Part shown: positions 7,626 to 16,515 of the stretch, piece after piece
How positions within the stretch are numbered: position 1 is the stretch's first letter
Layout: each line of letters starts with the position of its first letter
Assembly (NCBI RefSeq): GCF_009758015.1
Contig: NZ_WSEL01000009.1
Coordinates: 868,001-932,000, forward strand
From: Ramlibacter pinisoli
GTDB lineage: Bacteria; Pseudomonadota; Gammaproteobacteria; Burkholderiales; Burkholderiaceae_C
Reading direction: 5' to 3'
DNA length: 64,000 nucleotides
Program-made: the position numbers and the translations under genes
The notes under the pieces: generated by a model
What the model was told of the DNA's origin: nothing
Databases searched by the model: none
What the model saw: the letters and a program-made list of their open reading frames with translations, nothing else

Positions 7626-8285
7626 ATGACCGCCACCCTGAAGATCGATTTCGTCTCCGACGTCGCCTGCCCCTGGTGCGCCGTCGGCCTGTCCTCGCTG
7701 GAGAAGGCCCTGCGGGAGCTCGAGGGCGAGGTGCAGGCCACCCTGCACTTCCAGCCGTTCGAGCTCAACCCCCAGATGGGGCCCGAAGGCCAGGACGTGG
7801 TGGAGCACCTGTCGCAGAAGTACGGCTCCACCGCCGACCAGCAGGCGGCCAACTACCAGGCCTTGCGCCAGCGCGGCGCCGACGTTGGCTTCGACTTCAG
7901 CCCCGAGGGCCGCAAGCGGGTCTGGAACACCTTCGATGCCCACCGGTTGCTGCACTGGGCCGGCGAACAGGATCCTGCCCGGCAGCTCGCGCTGAAGAAG
8001 GCCTTGCTGGGCGCGTACTTCACGCACGGGCGCAGCTTCGCCGACCATGCGACGCTGCTCGACGCCGTGCGCGCGGCCGGCCTGGACGTGGAGCGGGCCG
8101 GTGCCATCCTGGCGTCGGACGAGTACGCGGCGGCGGTGCGCGCGCAGGAGCAGGCCTATGCCCAGGCGGGCATCCGGGCCGTGCCCTCGGTGATCGTCAA
8201 CGACCGCCACCTGATCCAGGGCGGCCAGCCGCCCGACGTGTTCGCGCAGGCCCTGCGGCAGATCGCCACGGAAGCGACCGCCTGA
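7626..8285 (+). CDS. DsbA-family oxidoreductase, FrnE-like
   Basis: A 219-residue thioredoxin-fold protein with the redox motif CPWC at residues 15-18 and the cis-Pro region RAVPSVIVNDRHLIQGGQP near the C-terminus. The long helical insert and the lack of a signal peptide place it with the cytoplasmic FrnE-like (2-hydroxychromene-2-carboxylate isomerase-related) branch of DsbA proteins, which act in redox or stress roles. A candidate -10 box, TACGAT (7614-7619), ends six bases before the ATG, so a leaderless mRNA is possible. The gene appears to be transcribed alone. Confidence 0.88.
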   Translation: MTATLKIDFVSDVACPWCAVGLSSLEKALRELEGEVQATLHFQPFELNPQMGPEGQDVVEHLSQKYGSTADQQAANYQALRQRGADVGFDFSPEGRKRVWNTFDAHRLLHWAGEQDPARQLALKKALLGAYFTHGRSFADHATLLDAVRAAGLDVERAGAILASDEYAAAVRAQEQAYAQAGIRAVPSVIVNDRHLIQGGQPPDVFAQALRQIATEATA

Positions 8286-8313
8286 ACCCGGCGCGCAAGG
8301 CGTTGCTGCGCGC

Positions 8314-9420
8314 TCAGCGCAGCAGCCGCACCAGCGCGTCGTGCAGGAAGTCGCCGCGGCGCACGGCCTCCGTCAGCGGCACGAGGTTGCGCGCCATCCG
8401 GCGGTAGGCGGCCGCGTCCACCCGGTCCGGGATGCTGCCCAGCTCGCGCAGGTCGCGCACCGTCACGCCGATGCCGCAGCGCTCGACGAAGTCGGCGATG
8501 GCGGCCTCGCGCCACACCACGACCGGCAAGCCGAGCGCGACGTAGAGCGACAGCTTGTGCGGGTTGTTGTAGCGCATGTATTGCCCGTAGCTGCCCGCGC
8601 ACTGATCGACCGCGGTGCCATCCCAGACCAGGCCGAAGTGGTAGCGGTCGTGCAGCACCGGCCGGTCGGGGTCGAACGCGCCGCGGAAGCGCAGCCCGGT
8701 GTCGGGCACCCTGTCGGACTCGTAGAACGCCCCGTACAGGTCGAGTTGAACGCCCCGCAGCGCGGCCAGTCGGGAGTCATAGACGTAGCGCGCCTTGCCC
8801 CACGACAGGTTGCCGGCGCACGCCACCTTCAGCGGCCGTGCGATGTCGTCCTCGCGCCAGGTCGCGGGCGGTTCGTCGGTGAGGTAGTCGAACAGGTTGA
8901 GGTCCGCCATGCGGCGCCGCACACCGTTGTCCCGCAGCCACTGCGACATGGTGCCGTTGTGCGACACCAGGCCGTCGAACAGCCGCAGGATGGCGATCTC
9001 GCGCTCGACCGGCGAGTTGGGAAAGCGCAGCGAATCCAGGTCGTGGATCAGGCCGTACAGGCGCACGCCCAGCAGCCGGCTCAGGACCAGCAGGCCATAC
9101 AGGCGCTTGCGCTGGTCGAAGGGGTATTCGATGAGGATGTGGCCGTTGCGCGCCAGCCGCTCGCGCAGCCCGCGGTGCAGCCGCAGCCAGTCCGCCGCGC
9201 TGCCGCCGGCGGGCACCTCCAGCAGCTGGTAGCCGCTGCTGCGCAGCAGGTGCCTCACGTCGCGGCGCGCCTTGGTCCAGGCGGTCGTCTGCTGCGGCAC
9301 GGGCGTGGTCAGCAGGACCTTGCGTTCGCTGGCGGCGGCGGCACGCACGGCGCCCAGCGGGGAACGATCGAGGACGGCGCCCGGCGCGAGCTGCTCGGGC
9401 GTGGACAGCGGGGAACCCAT
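8314..9420 (-). CDS. Glycosyltransferase, galactofuranosyltransferase-like
   Basis: A 368-residue cytosolic GT-B-like protein. Features include GHILIEYPFDQRKRLYGLLV, YGLIHDLDSLRFPNSPVERE and a C-terminal donor-site region around YMRYNNPHKLSLYVALGLPVV. This pattern resembles beta-1,6-galactofuranosyltransferases such as WbbI, which add sugars to surface polysaccharides. The ATG at 9420 is chosen because sequence upstream in the same frame loses family character. It is isolated from any polysaccharide cluster here and diverges from the IclR regulator gene. The specific sugar is not readable. Confidence 0.75.
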   Translation of the reverse strand: MGSPLSTPEQLAPGAVLDRSPLGAVRAAAASERKVLLTTPVPQQTTAWTKARRDVRHLLRSSGYQLLEVPAGGSAADWLRLHRGLRERLARNGHILIEYPFDQRKRLYGLLVLSRLLGVRLYGLIHDLDSLRFPNSPVEREIAILRLFDGLVSHNGTMSQWLRDNGVRRRMADLNLFDYLTDEPPATWREDDIARPLKVACAGNLSWGKARYVYDSRLAALRGVQLDLYGAFYESDRVPDTGLRFRGAFDPDRPVLHDRYHFGLVWDGTAVDQCAGSYGQYMRYNNPHKLSLYVALGLPVVVWREAAIADFVERCGIGVTVRDLRELGSIPDRVDAAAYRRMARNLVPLTEAVRRGDFLHDALVRLLR

Positions 9421-9658
9421 GAACGAAACGGAACGGCGCGGAAGCGGATGCGATGGAGGGATCGTCGATTCTGGGGAGGTGGCCTCTTGCGGCAAGCTGA
9501 GGGCGAGGTTTCGGGGCGTAAGTCGCTGCAATCTGCTGTTGCGTCGCGCTGAACTAGCGTGGTGCATTGGTGCATGGATGGGTTCACATCGGATGTGCAT
9601 GGAGCCTATGATCCGCATGCCCGACCGCAGCGATCCGCTGCAGCCCGGCACCCCATCC

Positions 9659-10456
9659 ATGACCACCCCCGCCCCCTCCCCTTTTCTTGTCGAGGCGGCG
9701 CAGACCCTGGCCGTGCTGGAAGCCTTCACGCCGGTGTTTCCGGCGCTGGGCGTGGCCGACGTCGCGCGGCGCAGCGGGGTTCCGGTCGAGCTCGTGGCCC
9801 GCATCGTCGCGACCCTGGCCGAGCGCGGCTACCTGCAGCCCGACGGTGCGGGGCATTACCGGCTCGGCTCCAGGCTGATCGGCATCACCCGCAACTTCCT
9901 GGGCGCGCGCGGCGTGCGGGCGCTGGCCCGCGGCGCCATGGAAGCGCTGGCCACGCGCTTTCGCGCGCCCGTCGCGCTGAGCGAGCGCGATGGCCTGGAC
10001 ATGCTCTACCTCGAGTACGTGAAGGCCGACGCGCCGGTGGTGCTGCAGCACCGCATCGGCACGCGGCTGCCGCTGGTCACCTCGGCCGCCGGGCGCGCCT
10101 GGCTGGCCGGCGCGCCCGCCAGCGAGTCCGAGGTGGTCGCCCGCCAGCTGGCCGTGCGCCTGCACCGCGACTGGGCCGGCGTGCAGCCCAAGCTGGCCCA
10201 GGCCCGGGACGACCTGCGCCAGCTCGGCTTCACACGCTCGTACGGCGACATGGAACCGGAACTGAATGCGGTGGCCGTGCCCATGCGTTCGCCCATCGAC
10301 GGGCTGGTCGTGGTGTTCAGCCTGGCGTCCCCGGCCATGCTGGCGCCAGCCCGCCGCTTCGATGCGGAGCTGGGGCCCGCCCTCGTGGCCACGGTGCAGG
10401 CGCTGCGAGCCGAGCTGGAGCGCATCGGCAGCGAACCCTGGGCCGAGGCGTCCTGA
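9659..10456 (+). CDS. IclR-family transcriptional regulator
   Basis: A 265-residue IclR protein from the ATG at 9659. The N-terminal winged helix-turn-helix (residues about 10-70, ALGVADVARRSGVPVELVARIVATLAERG) is followed by the IclR effector domain with LSERDGLDMLYLEY and GDMEPELNAVAVP. In-frame ATGs at 9608 and 9617 are alternatives. A possible -10 box, TATGAT at 9607-9612, would place the transcript start near 9618 and favours 9659. Three direct GTGCAT repeats (9562, 9570 and 9595) lie just upstream. It may control the quinone-reductase-like gene that follows on the same strand. Confidence 0.88.
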   Translation: MTTPAPSPFLVEAAQTLAVLEAFTPVFPALGVADVARRSGVPVELVARIVATLAERGYLQPDGAGHYRLGSRLIGITRNFLGARGVRALARGAMEALATRFRAPVALSERDGLDMLYLEYVKADAPVVLQHRIGTRLPLVTSAAGRAWLAGAPASESEVVARQLAVRLHRDWAGVQPKLAQARDDLRQLGFTRSYGDMEPELNAVAVPMRSPIDGLVVVFSLASPAMLAPARRFDAELGPALVATVQALRAELERIGSEPWAEAS

Positions 10457-10541
10457 GGCCGGCCGGTGCCGGTGTCGCGGCCAGGGTCGGCCGCGACGGC
10501 CTACCATCGTGTTCCCTGTCTCATCCGAAGGTGGCATCCCC

Positions 10542-11531
10542 ATGAAGGCCTGCTGGTACGACACGACCGGTCCCGCGCGCGAGGTGCTGCGCGTGGGCGA
10601 GCTGCCCACCCCCGAACCCGCGGCGGGCGAGGTGCGGGTGCAGGTGCAATGGGCCGGCATCAACCCGTCGGACGTCAAGCGCCGCGCCGGCTGGAACAAC
10701 CAGCGCATGCCGTTCCCGCGCGTGGTGCCGCAGATGGACGGCAGCGGCATCGTCGACCGCGTGGGCGCCGGGGTCGATCCGAAGCGGGTCGGCCAGCGCG
10801 TGTGGCTGCACAGCACCGCCTGGAAGCGGCCCTTCGGCACCGCGGCCGAGTACGCCGTGACGCCCCAGCACCGCGCGGTGCCCGTGCCGGCCGGCGTCGA
10901 CCTGCGCCTGGCCGCCTCGCTGGGCGTGCCGGCCCTCACCGCGCACCGGGCCGTGTTCGGCCAGGGGCCGGTGCGCGGCCGCACGGTGCTGGTGACCGGC
11001 GGCGCCGGCGCGGTGGGCTTCTATGCCATCCAGCTCGCGCGCTGGGGTGGCGCACGCGTGCTGGCCACGGCCAGCGGCGGCGCCAAGAACGAGGAGGCGC
11101 TGCGGGCCGGCGCCGAGGCGGTGATCGACTACCGGCGCGAGGACGTCGCTGCCCGCGTGCTCGAGTTGACCGGTGGCCTCGGTGTCGACCACGTGGTCGA
11201 GGTCGACTTCGGCGCCAACCTGCTGGCCACGCTGAAGCTGCTCCAGCCGCACGGCAGCATCGCCACCTATGCCTCGATGGCGGTGCCGCAGCCCACGCTG
11301 CCGTTCTACGAGATGATGAACCGCAACCTGCGGCTGCTCTGGGTGTTCGTCTATGAATTGCCCGAACCGGTGCTGGCGCAGGCCTACGCGGACCTCGGAG
11401 CCTGGCTGGCGCAGGGCGTGCAGGCGCCACGCTGGCACGAGTTCGCGCTCGATGACATCGCGGCGGCACACGAGGCGGTGGAAGCCGGCGCGCTGGGCAA
11501 GGTCCTGGTGCGCATCGGCGGGGCGAGCTGA
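10542..11531 (+). CDS. NADPH:quinone reductase-like zinc-free MDR dehydrogenase
   Basis: A 329-residue medium-chain dehydrogenase of the quinone-oxidoreductase branch. It has an N-terminal GroES-like domain and a Rossmann motif GGAGAVGFYAIQLARWGGA from about residue 153. It lacks the GHE zinc motif and the four-Cys structural lobe seen in the dehydrogenase at 3035-4075. It is expected to reduce quinones or enones with NADPH in the cytoplasm. It follows the IclR gene by 85 bases on the same strand, so a shared role is plausible. Confidence 0.85.
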   Translation: MKACWYDTTGPAREVLRVGELPTPEPAAGEVRVQVQWAGINPSDVKRRAGWNNQRMPFPRVVPQMDGSGIVDRVGAGVDPKRVGQRVWLHSTAWKRPFGTAAEYAVTPQHRAVPVPAGVDLRLAASLGVPALTAHRAVFGQGPVRGRTVLVTGGAGAVGFYAIQLARWGGARVLATASGGAKNEEALRAGAEAVIDYRREDVAARVLELTGGLGVDHVVEVDFGANLLATLKLLQPHGSIATYASMAVPQPTLPFYEMMNRNLRLLWVFVYELPEPVLAQAYADLGAWLAQGVQAPRWHEFALDDIAAAHEAVEAGALGKVLVRIGGAS

Positions 11532-11656
11532 CGGCTCAGCAGAAGGTGATGCTCCTGCCCAGCCAGGGGCGCCCGCCGCGCTTGTGGGAAGGCGCCGACA
11601 GCGTGACAGCCGCCATGCTGGCAGCGCCGCCGGGCCGCACCGCTAGCGTCTCGGCC

Positions 11657-11878
11657 ATGGACACCCGCCGGCAACCTCCCCTGGACCAACCGTCCCCCGC
11701 CGACACGCTCAGCGCGGAGGCACGCGGTCTGTTTGCCGCCGGCTGGTACGCGACACGCGACGAATGCCGGCTGGTGCACCCGGCGGAACAGACCGAGCAG
11801 ATGGTGTCGCCCGAGACCTGGCGCGCCCTGCGCGAATTGGGCTCCAGCGCGCCCGTCAGGCTGGTGCCACAGGATTGA
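11657..11878 (+). CDS. Small conserved-looking protein, function unknown
   Basis: A 73-residue soluble protein from the ATG at 11657. The C-terminal part (LFAAGWYATRDECRLVHPAEQTEQMVSPETWRALRELG) has a coding look and an ordered helix-strand pattern, but no family is recognised. A candidate -10 box, TAGCGT (11644-11649), lies seven bases before the ATG. Its last 23 bases overlap the end of the convergent histidine-kinase gene on the minus strand. The start could also be an upstream ATG at 11546. Confidence 0.5.
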   Translation: MDTRRQPPLDQPSPADTLSAEARGLFAAGWYATRDECRLVHPAEQTEQMVSPETWRALRELGSSAPVRLVPQD

Positions 11879-14096
11879 GGCGTTCCGGCTCGCGCCGGTG
11901 CGTGCGCACGGCCAGCTGCAGCGCGCGCAGCAGGTCCTCGATCGCGTAGGGCTTGCGCAGCACCGACAGGCCAGGCAGCGGCCGTTGCGTGCTGTAGCCG
12001 GAAGCCACCAGCGCCGGCATGCCGGGGCGATGCGCCCGGGTCCACTCCACCAGTTCCAGCCCGGTGAGACGGCCGGGCATCACGATGTCGGTGAACAGCA
12101 CGTCGAAGGCCTCGCCACGCTGCAGCACGGCCAGGGCTTCGTCGGCCGAGGTGCACAGCGTGACGGCATGGCCCTCGTGCACCAGCGCCGCCGGCACCAC
12201 CGATCCCACCAGCAGGTCGTCTTCCACCAGCAGGATGCGCAGCGACGCCCCCTGCGGGTCGATGGTCTGCGCCTCGGCGCTGGCCGGGGGTGGCACGTCC
12301 GCGCCGGCCGCAGGCAGCAGCATCGACACGCAGGTGCCCTGGCCCGGCGTGCTGACGATGCGCGCGTCGCCGCCCGACTGGCGGGCGAAGGCCTGCACCT
12401 GCGGCAGCCCGAGCCCGCTGCCGGCGCCCACCGGCTTGGTGGTGAAGTAGGGCTCGAACACGCGGGCCAGCGTCTCGCCGTCCATGCCGGTGCCGTCGTC
12501 GACCACGTCCACTTTCACCAGGCTGCGGCCCGCTGCCGGGTCCGGGGCCTCCAGGCGGCCGCGGACCGTGACGGTGCCGCCGTTCGGCAGCGCGTCGCGG
12601 GCGTTGAACACCAGGTTCAGCAAGGCCAGTTCCAGCTGCGTCGGATCGACGAACACCGGCGGCAGGTCGGGGTCGATGTCGGCCAGCAGGCGGATGCGCT
12701 CGCCCAGCGCGCGCTCGGTGAGCTCGCGGGTGCGCAGCAGCAGGTCGGCCAGCGACACCGCCCGGGGCTGCAGCGCCTGGGCGCGGCCGAACGCGAGCAG
12801 CTGCCGCACCTGGTCGGCGGCCTTGGCGCAGGCCGCCAGCGCCGCATCCAGCGACCGCGTGTGGCGGCCCTCGCCAACCGAGCGCTGGACCACCTGCAGC
12901 CCCATCGAGATGGTCTGCAGCAGGTTGTTGAAGTCGTGCGCCACGCCGCCGGTGAGCCGGCCGATGGCCTCGTGCTTGCGGGCGTCGAACAGCTTGGCCT
13001 GCGCCTCCTGGACCTCGGCGACCGCTTGCGCGACACGCGACTCGAGCAACTGGCCGGCCTCGCGCGACCGCACGCCGGCATCGTGCAACACGGCGCCCAC
13101 GCGGTCGGCCTCGGCCAGCCCGGTGCGCAGCGGCTGCGGCACGCGCTGGGCCAGCAATTCGCCGGCCGCCCGTTCCAGCTCGCGCACCGGCGCGCTGATG
13201 CGCCGCGACATGGCGACTGCCAGCAGCAGGCCGATGGCCAGCAGCGCGGCCGACACGCCGACCGCCTGCCCGGTGAGCCGGCCGGCACTGTGCAGCAGCG
13301 TCGATGCGGGCAGCGCCACCAGCGCCGTCCACCCGTACCGGTTGGGCGGCGCGAGGTACGTGAGCGACGCCACGCCGTCCAGCGTGGTGGACTCCACGTA
13401 GCCGCTGCGGCGCTGGCGCGCCATCGCGCGCAGCTCGGTGTTGCTGGCCGTGGTGCCGATCCAGCGCGCGGCATCGCGGCTGCGCCCCATCACCCGCTGC
13501 TGCTCGTCGAGCACGCTCGCCACGCCGCCGGTGGGGAAGGACTGGCGTGCCAGCAGGGCCTGCATCTCACCGGCACGGAAGGGCACGCCGACGTTGAACT
13601 GCGGCGGCCGCGTGCCGGTCTCGGGCGCGAAGGCGGCGATGACCGGCAGGCCGGTGACGGCCCCCCGGGGCGCGTAGAACACGCCGGGGCCGTCGGTGAC
13701 GAAGGGAGCGCCCGGCAGGCGCTGCACCACCTGCGGCGCGGGCAGGGCCGTGTAGACGTACAGGTGCGTGCGGTCGACCAGCACCACGCTGCTGCCGCTG
13801 CCCTGGGCCGCCAGCCGGGCCTGCGCGTCGAAGCCGGCGATGTCGCGCGCCTGCAGCGTGCGCGTGGTGGCGAGCGCGCGCGCCAGCACGACCTTCTTGT
13901 CGAGCTCGGTCTCGATCGCGGTGTTGAGCGCGTCCGCCAGCAGCCGCAGGTTGTCGCGGGCCAGGTGCTCCTGCTGCAGGTAGGTGGCGCGCGCCTGCAG
14001 GGCCAGCCCGGCGGCGGCGGGCAGCCACACCGCCAGCACGAGCAGGATCAGGCGTGTTCGGATGCTGGAGGTTTTCAGCCGGGCAGTGACAGGCAC
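11856..14096 (-). CDS. Membrane hybrid histidine kinase with C-terminal receiver domain
   Basis: A 746-residue hybrid kinase. A membrane helix at about residues 14-34 and another at about 275-296 bracket a roughly 240-residue periplasmic sensor domain. A HAMP-like linker and coiled coil lead to the HisKA region with His387 (GGVAHDFNNLLQ). The ATPase domain has VDDGTGMD and GSGLGLPQVQAF. A receiver domain ends the protein, with acidic LVEDD, phosphoacceptor Asp in VLFTDIVMPG and Lys in LRKPY. It autophosphorylates and probably passes phosphate to its own receiver and an unlinked partner; no response-regulator gene is adjacent. Confidence 0.9.
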   Translation of the reverse strand: MPVTARLKTSSIRTRLILLVLAVWLPAAAGLALQARATYLQQEHLARDNLRLLADALNTAIETELDKKVVLARALATTRTLQARDIAGFDAQARLAAQGSGSSVVLVDRTHLYVYTALPAPQVVQRLPGAPFVTDGPGVFYAPRGAVTGLPVIAAFAPETGTRPPQFNVGVPFRAGEMQALLARQSFPTGGVASVLDEQQRVMGRSRDAARWIGTTASNTELRAMARQRRSGYVESTTLDGVASLTYLAPPNRYGWTALVALPASTLLHSAGRLTGQAVGVSAALLAIGLLLAVAMSRRISAPVRELERAAGELLAQRVPQPLRTGLAEADRVGAVLHDAGVRSREAGQLLESRVAQAVAEVQEAQAKLFDARKHEAIGRLTGGVAHDFNNLLQTISMGLQVVQRSVGEGRHTRSLDAALAACAKAADQVRQLLAFGRAQALQPRAVSLADLLLRTRELTERALGERIRLLADIDPDLPPVFVDPTQLELALLNLVFNARDALPNGGTVTVRGRLEAPDPAAGRSLVKVDVVDDGTGMDGETLARVFEPYFTTKPVGAGSGLGLPQVQAFARQSGGDARIVSTPGQGTCVSMLLPAAGADVPPPASAEAQTIDPQGASLRILLVEDDLLVGSVVPAALVHEGHAVTLCTSADEALAVLQRGEAFDVLFTDIVMPGRLTGLELVEWTRAHRPGMPALVASGYSTQRPLPGLSVLRKPYAIEDLLRALQLAVRTHRREPERLNPVAPA

Positions 14097-14123
14097 GCGG
14101 CAGTCTAGACCAGCACTTCCGTT

Positions 14124-15650
14124 TCAGGTGAACAGTCCCTTGTGCTGGTCGCGCAGAAGGTTCTTCTGGACCTTGCCCATGGTGTTGCGAGGCAACTCAT
14201 CCACGACGAAGCAGCGCTTGGGGATCTTGAAATTGGCGAGCCTGGACTTGAGCGTGGCGATCACGGCGTCGGGCTCCACGGTGGCGCCGGGACGCGCCGT
14301 GACGACCGCCACCCCGACTTCGCCGAAGTCCGGATGCGGCACGCCGACCAGCGCGCTCTCGGCCACGCCGGGGAGCTCGTTGATGTAGCCCTCGATCTCG
14401 GCCGGGTAGACGTTGTAGCCGCCGCTGATGATGAGGTCCTTGCTGCGTCCGACGATGCGCGCGTAGCCGCGCTCGTCGACCAGGCCGACGTCGCCGGTCT
14501 TGAACCAGCCGTCGGCGGTGAACTCCTCCTGCGTCTTCTCGGGCATGCGCCAGTAGCCCTTGAACACGTTCGGCCCGCGCACCTGGATGCCGCCGATCTC
14601 GCCCTGCGGCAGCTCGCGGCCGTCGTCGCCCACGATGCGCAGGCCCACGCCGGGCAGCGGGAACCCGACCGTGCCGGCGCGGCGCTCGCCCTGCTCGGGC
14701 CGGTACGGGTTGGATGTCAGCATGACCGTCTCGCTCATGCCGTAACGCTCGAGGATGGTGTGGCCGGTGCGTTCGCGCCAGGCATTGAAGGTCTCGGGCA
14801 GCAACGGCGCCGAGCCGGCGACGAACAACCGCATCGAGCCGACCGCCTCCCTGGTGAGCGAGGGCTCGGCCAGCATGCGCACGTACAGCGTCGGCACGCC
14901 CATGAACACGGTGGCGCGCCGCATCGCGGCGATGGCGCCGCGGGGGTCGAACTTGCCAAACCAGAGCATCTTGCTGCCGTTGAGCAGGGCGCCATGGATG
15001 GCGACGAACAGGCCGTGGACGTGGAAGATGGGCAGCGCGTGGACCAGCACGTCGCCCGGCTGCCAGCCCCAGTAGTCCTTCAGCACCTGCGCGTTGGACA
15101 GCATGTTGCCGTGCGTGAGCATGGCGCCCTTGCTGCGTCCGGTGGTGCCGCTGGTGTACAGGATGGCGGCCAGGTCGTCGGCGGCCTTCGCGGCCGGCTC
15201 GTGCACGTCGGAGTGCACGGCGGCGCGGTCGAGCAGCGAGCCGGTCCGGTCGTCGCCCAGCGTGAACACGTTGCGGGTGCCGGCCTGGAAGGCGATCTTG
15301 CTCACCCAGCCGAAATTCTTCGGGCTGCACACCACCACCGCCGGCTCGGCGTTGCCGATGAAGTACTCGATCTCGGCGCTCTGGTAGGCGGTGTTCAGCG
15401 GCAGGAACACGTAGCCCGCGCGCAGCGTGGCCAGGTACAGCATCATGGCCTCGACCGACTTCTCGACCTGCACGGCCACCCGCGCGCCGGCCGGCAGGTC
15501 CAGCGAGGCGAGCAGGTTGGCCATCATGGCCGTGGCGCGGTCGAGGTCGCGCCACGAGTAGCACAGTTCGTCGTCGGTCTCGACCGCAATGGCGTCGAGA
15601 TCGGTGGGGAACGCGGCGCGCAGCGCCGCGAAGAGGTTGTGGTTGTTCAT
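14124..15650 (-). CDS. matB: Malonyl-CoA synthetase (malonate-CoA ligase)
   Basis: A 508-residue adenylate-forming ligase. The phosphate-binding loop YTSGTTGRSKG spans residues 165-175, the hinge region GRSKDLIISGGYNVYP lies near 405-420, and the catalytic Lys lies in RNTMGKVQKNLL near the C-terminus. The order and wording of these motifs fit MatB, which makes malonyl-CoA from malonate, ATP and CoA. Operon context with a malonyl-CoA decarboxylase gene and a GntR regulator supports malonate over other short acids. It is the last gene of the minus-strand mat operon. Confidence 0.88.
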   Translation of the reverse strand: MNNHNLFAALRAAFPTDLDAIAVETDDELCYSWRDLDRATAMMANLLASLDLPAGARVAVQVEKSVEAMMLYLATLRAGYVFLPLNTAYQSAEIEYFIGNAEPAVVVCSPKNFGWVSKIAFQAGTRNVFTLGDDRTGSLLDRAAVHSDVHEPAAKAADDLAAILYTSGTTGRSKGAMLTHGNMLSNAQVLKDYWGWQPGDVLVHALPIFHVHGLFVAIHGALLNGSKMLWFGKFDPRGAIAAMRRATVFMGVPTLYVRMLAEPSLTREAVGSMRLFVAGSAPLLPETFNAWRERTGHTILERYGMSETVMLTSNPYRPEQGERRAGTVGFPLPGVGLRIVGDDGRELPQGEIGGIQVRGPNVFKGYWRMPEKTQEEFTADGWFKTGDVGLVDERGYARIVGRSKDLIISGGYNVYPAEIEGYINELPGVAESALVGVPHPDFGEVGVAVVTARPGATVEPDAVIATLKSRLANFKIPKRCFVVDELPRNTMGKVQKNLLRDQHKGLFT

Positions 15651-15701
15651 GTCTTGTGCTCCGTCATGGCGGGCCGTGCCGGCATGACGGCGGAAATTGT
15701 C

Positions 15702-16499
15702 CTAGAACCGCGGCCGGCGCTTCTCCAGGAACGCCGCGATGCCCTCGCGGTGTTCGGCGGCCGGAGCATAGCGGTACGCGCCGGCCAGCTCCTGCAGCGC
15801 GGCCGCACGGCGCTGCGGGTCGTGTTGCTCGCGCAGGGCACGCAGGGTGCGCTTGTTGGCGCGCGCTGCCTGCGGGGCGAGCGCGACGACGCGCTGCACC
15901 AGCATCTCCAGCGAGGCGAAAAAGTCGCCTTCCTCGGCCAGGTGCTGGACGAAGCCGCGCGCCTTCATCTCGCGCCCGTCGAGCACCGCCGCCTCCAGCA
16001 GCAGCTGGCGGGCCGTGGCCTCGCCGGCCACGCGTGCCACCAGCTCGGCTTCCCGGGGCGCCATGGGAAACCCCAGCCGGGCGATGGGCGCGCCGAACTG
16101 CGCCGTGGCGGCCGCCAGCCGCAGGTCGCAGCAGCTGGCGATCTCGATGCCGGCGCCCATGCACACGCCCCGGATGGCGGCGACCACCGGGATGTCGCAA
16201 TCGAGCACCGCCTGCAGGCCGCCCCAGACGTCATCGTCGTGGAAGGCCCGCAGCGATGCCTCGTCGAAGCGGAAGCCGTCGTATTCGGCGATGTCGCCGC
16301 CGGCGCAGAACGCCTCGCCATCGCCCTGCACCACGATGCAGCGGCAGGCCGTGCCGGCGCCTTGCAACTGCGCGAAGACGTCGCGCAACTCGCGCCACAT
16401 GGCGCGCGACATCGCATTGAGCTTGCCGGGATGGGACAGCACCACCCGCGCGAGGGCGCCGTCGTGTTCCAGCCGGACAGCGCCCGCCATGCGATCCAC
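15702..16499 (-). CDS. Enoyl-CoA hydratase/isomerase-family (crotonase) protein
   Basis: A 265-residue crotonase-fold protein. The CoA-ester oxyanion-hole segments are CAGGDIAEYDGF (near residues 65-76) and GVCMGAGIEIA (111-121). By alignment with rat mitochondrial hydratase, the Glu144 position is kept (Glu119), but the Glu164 position in the FGxPE motif is Ile139 (FGAPIARLG). A missing second Glu argues against ordinary hydratase chemistry and allows isomerase, hydrolase or decarboxylase activity. It lies inside the malonate operon between matB and a Bug gene, so a malonyl-CoA-linked or acyl-CoA side reaction is likely but unproven. Confidence 0.8.
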   Translation of the reverse strand: MDRMAGAVRLEHDGALARVVLSHPGKLNAMSRAMWRELRDVFAQLQGAGTACRCIVVQGDGEAFCAGGDIAEYDGFRFDEASLRAFHDDDVWGGLQAVLDCDIPVVAAIRGVCMGAGIEIASCCDLRLAAATAQFGAPIARLGFPMAPREAELVARVAGEATARQLLLEAAVLDGREMKARGFVQHLAEEGDFFASLEMLVQRVVALAPQAARANKRTLRALREQHDPQRRAAALQELAGAYRYAPAAEHREGIAAFLEKRRPRF

Positions 16500-16515
16500 G
16501 ACGCGGGCCGGCGCG

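Noticed and set aside
9608..9658. Earlier ATG starts for the IclR gene at 9608 and 9617
   Set aside because: They sit on top of, or directly after, a possible -10 box. The ATG at 9659 gives a normal family length.
11733..14108. Long open frame on the plus strand opposite the hybrid kinase gene
   Set aside because: It is rich in Arg, Ala, Gly and Gln with no family motifs, and lies fully antisense to a kinase with clear domains. Such frames are common in very GC-rich DNA.
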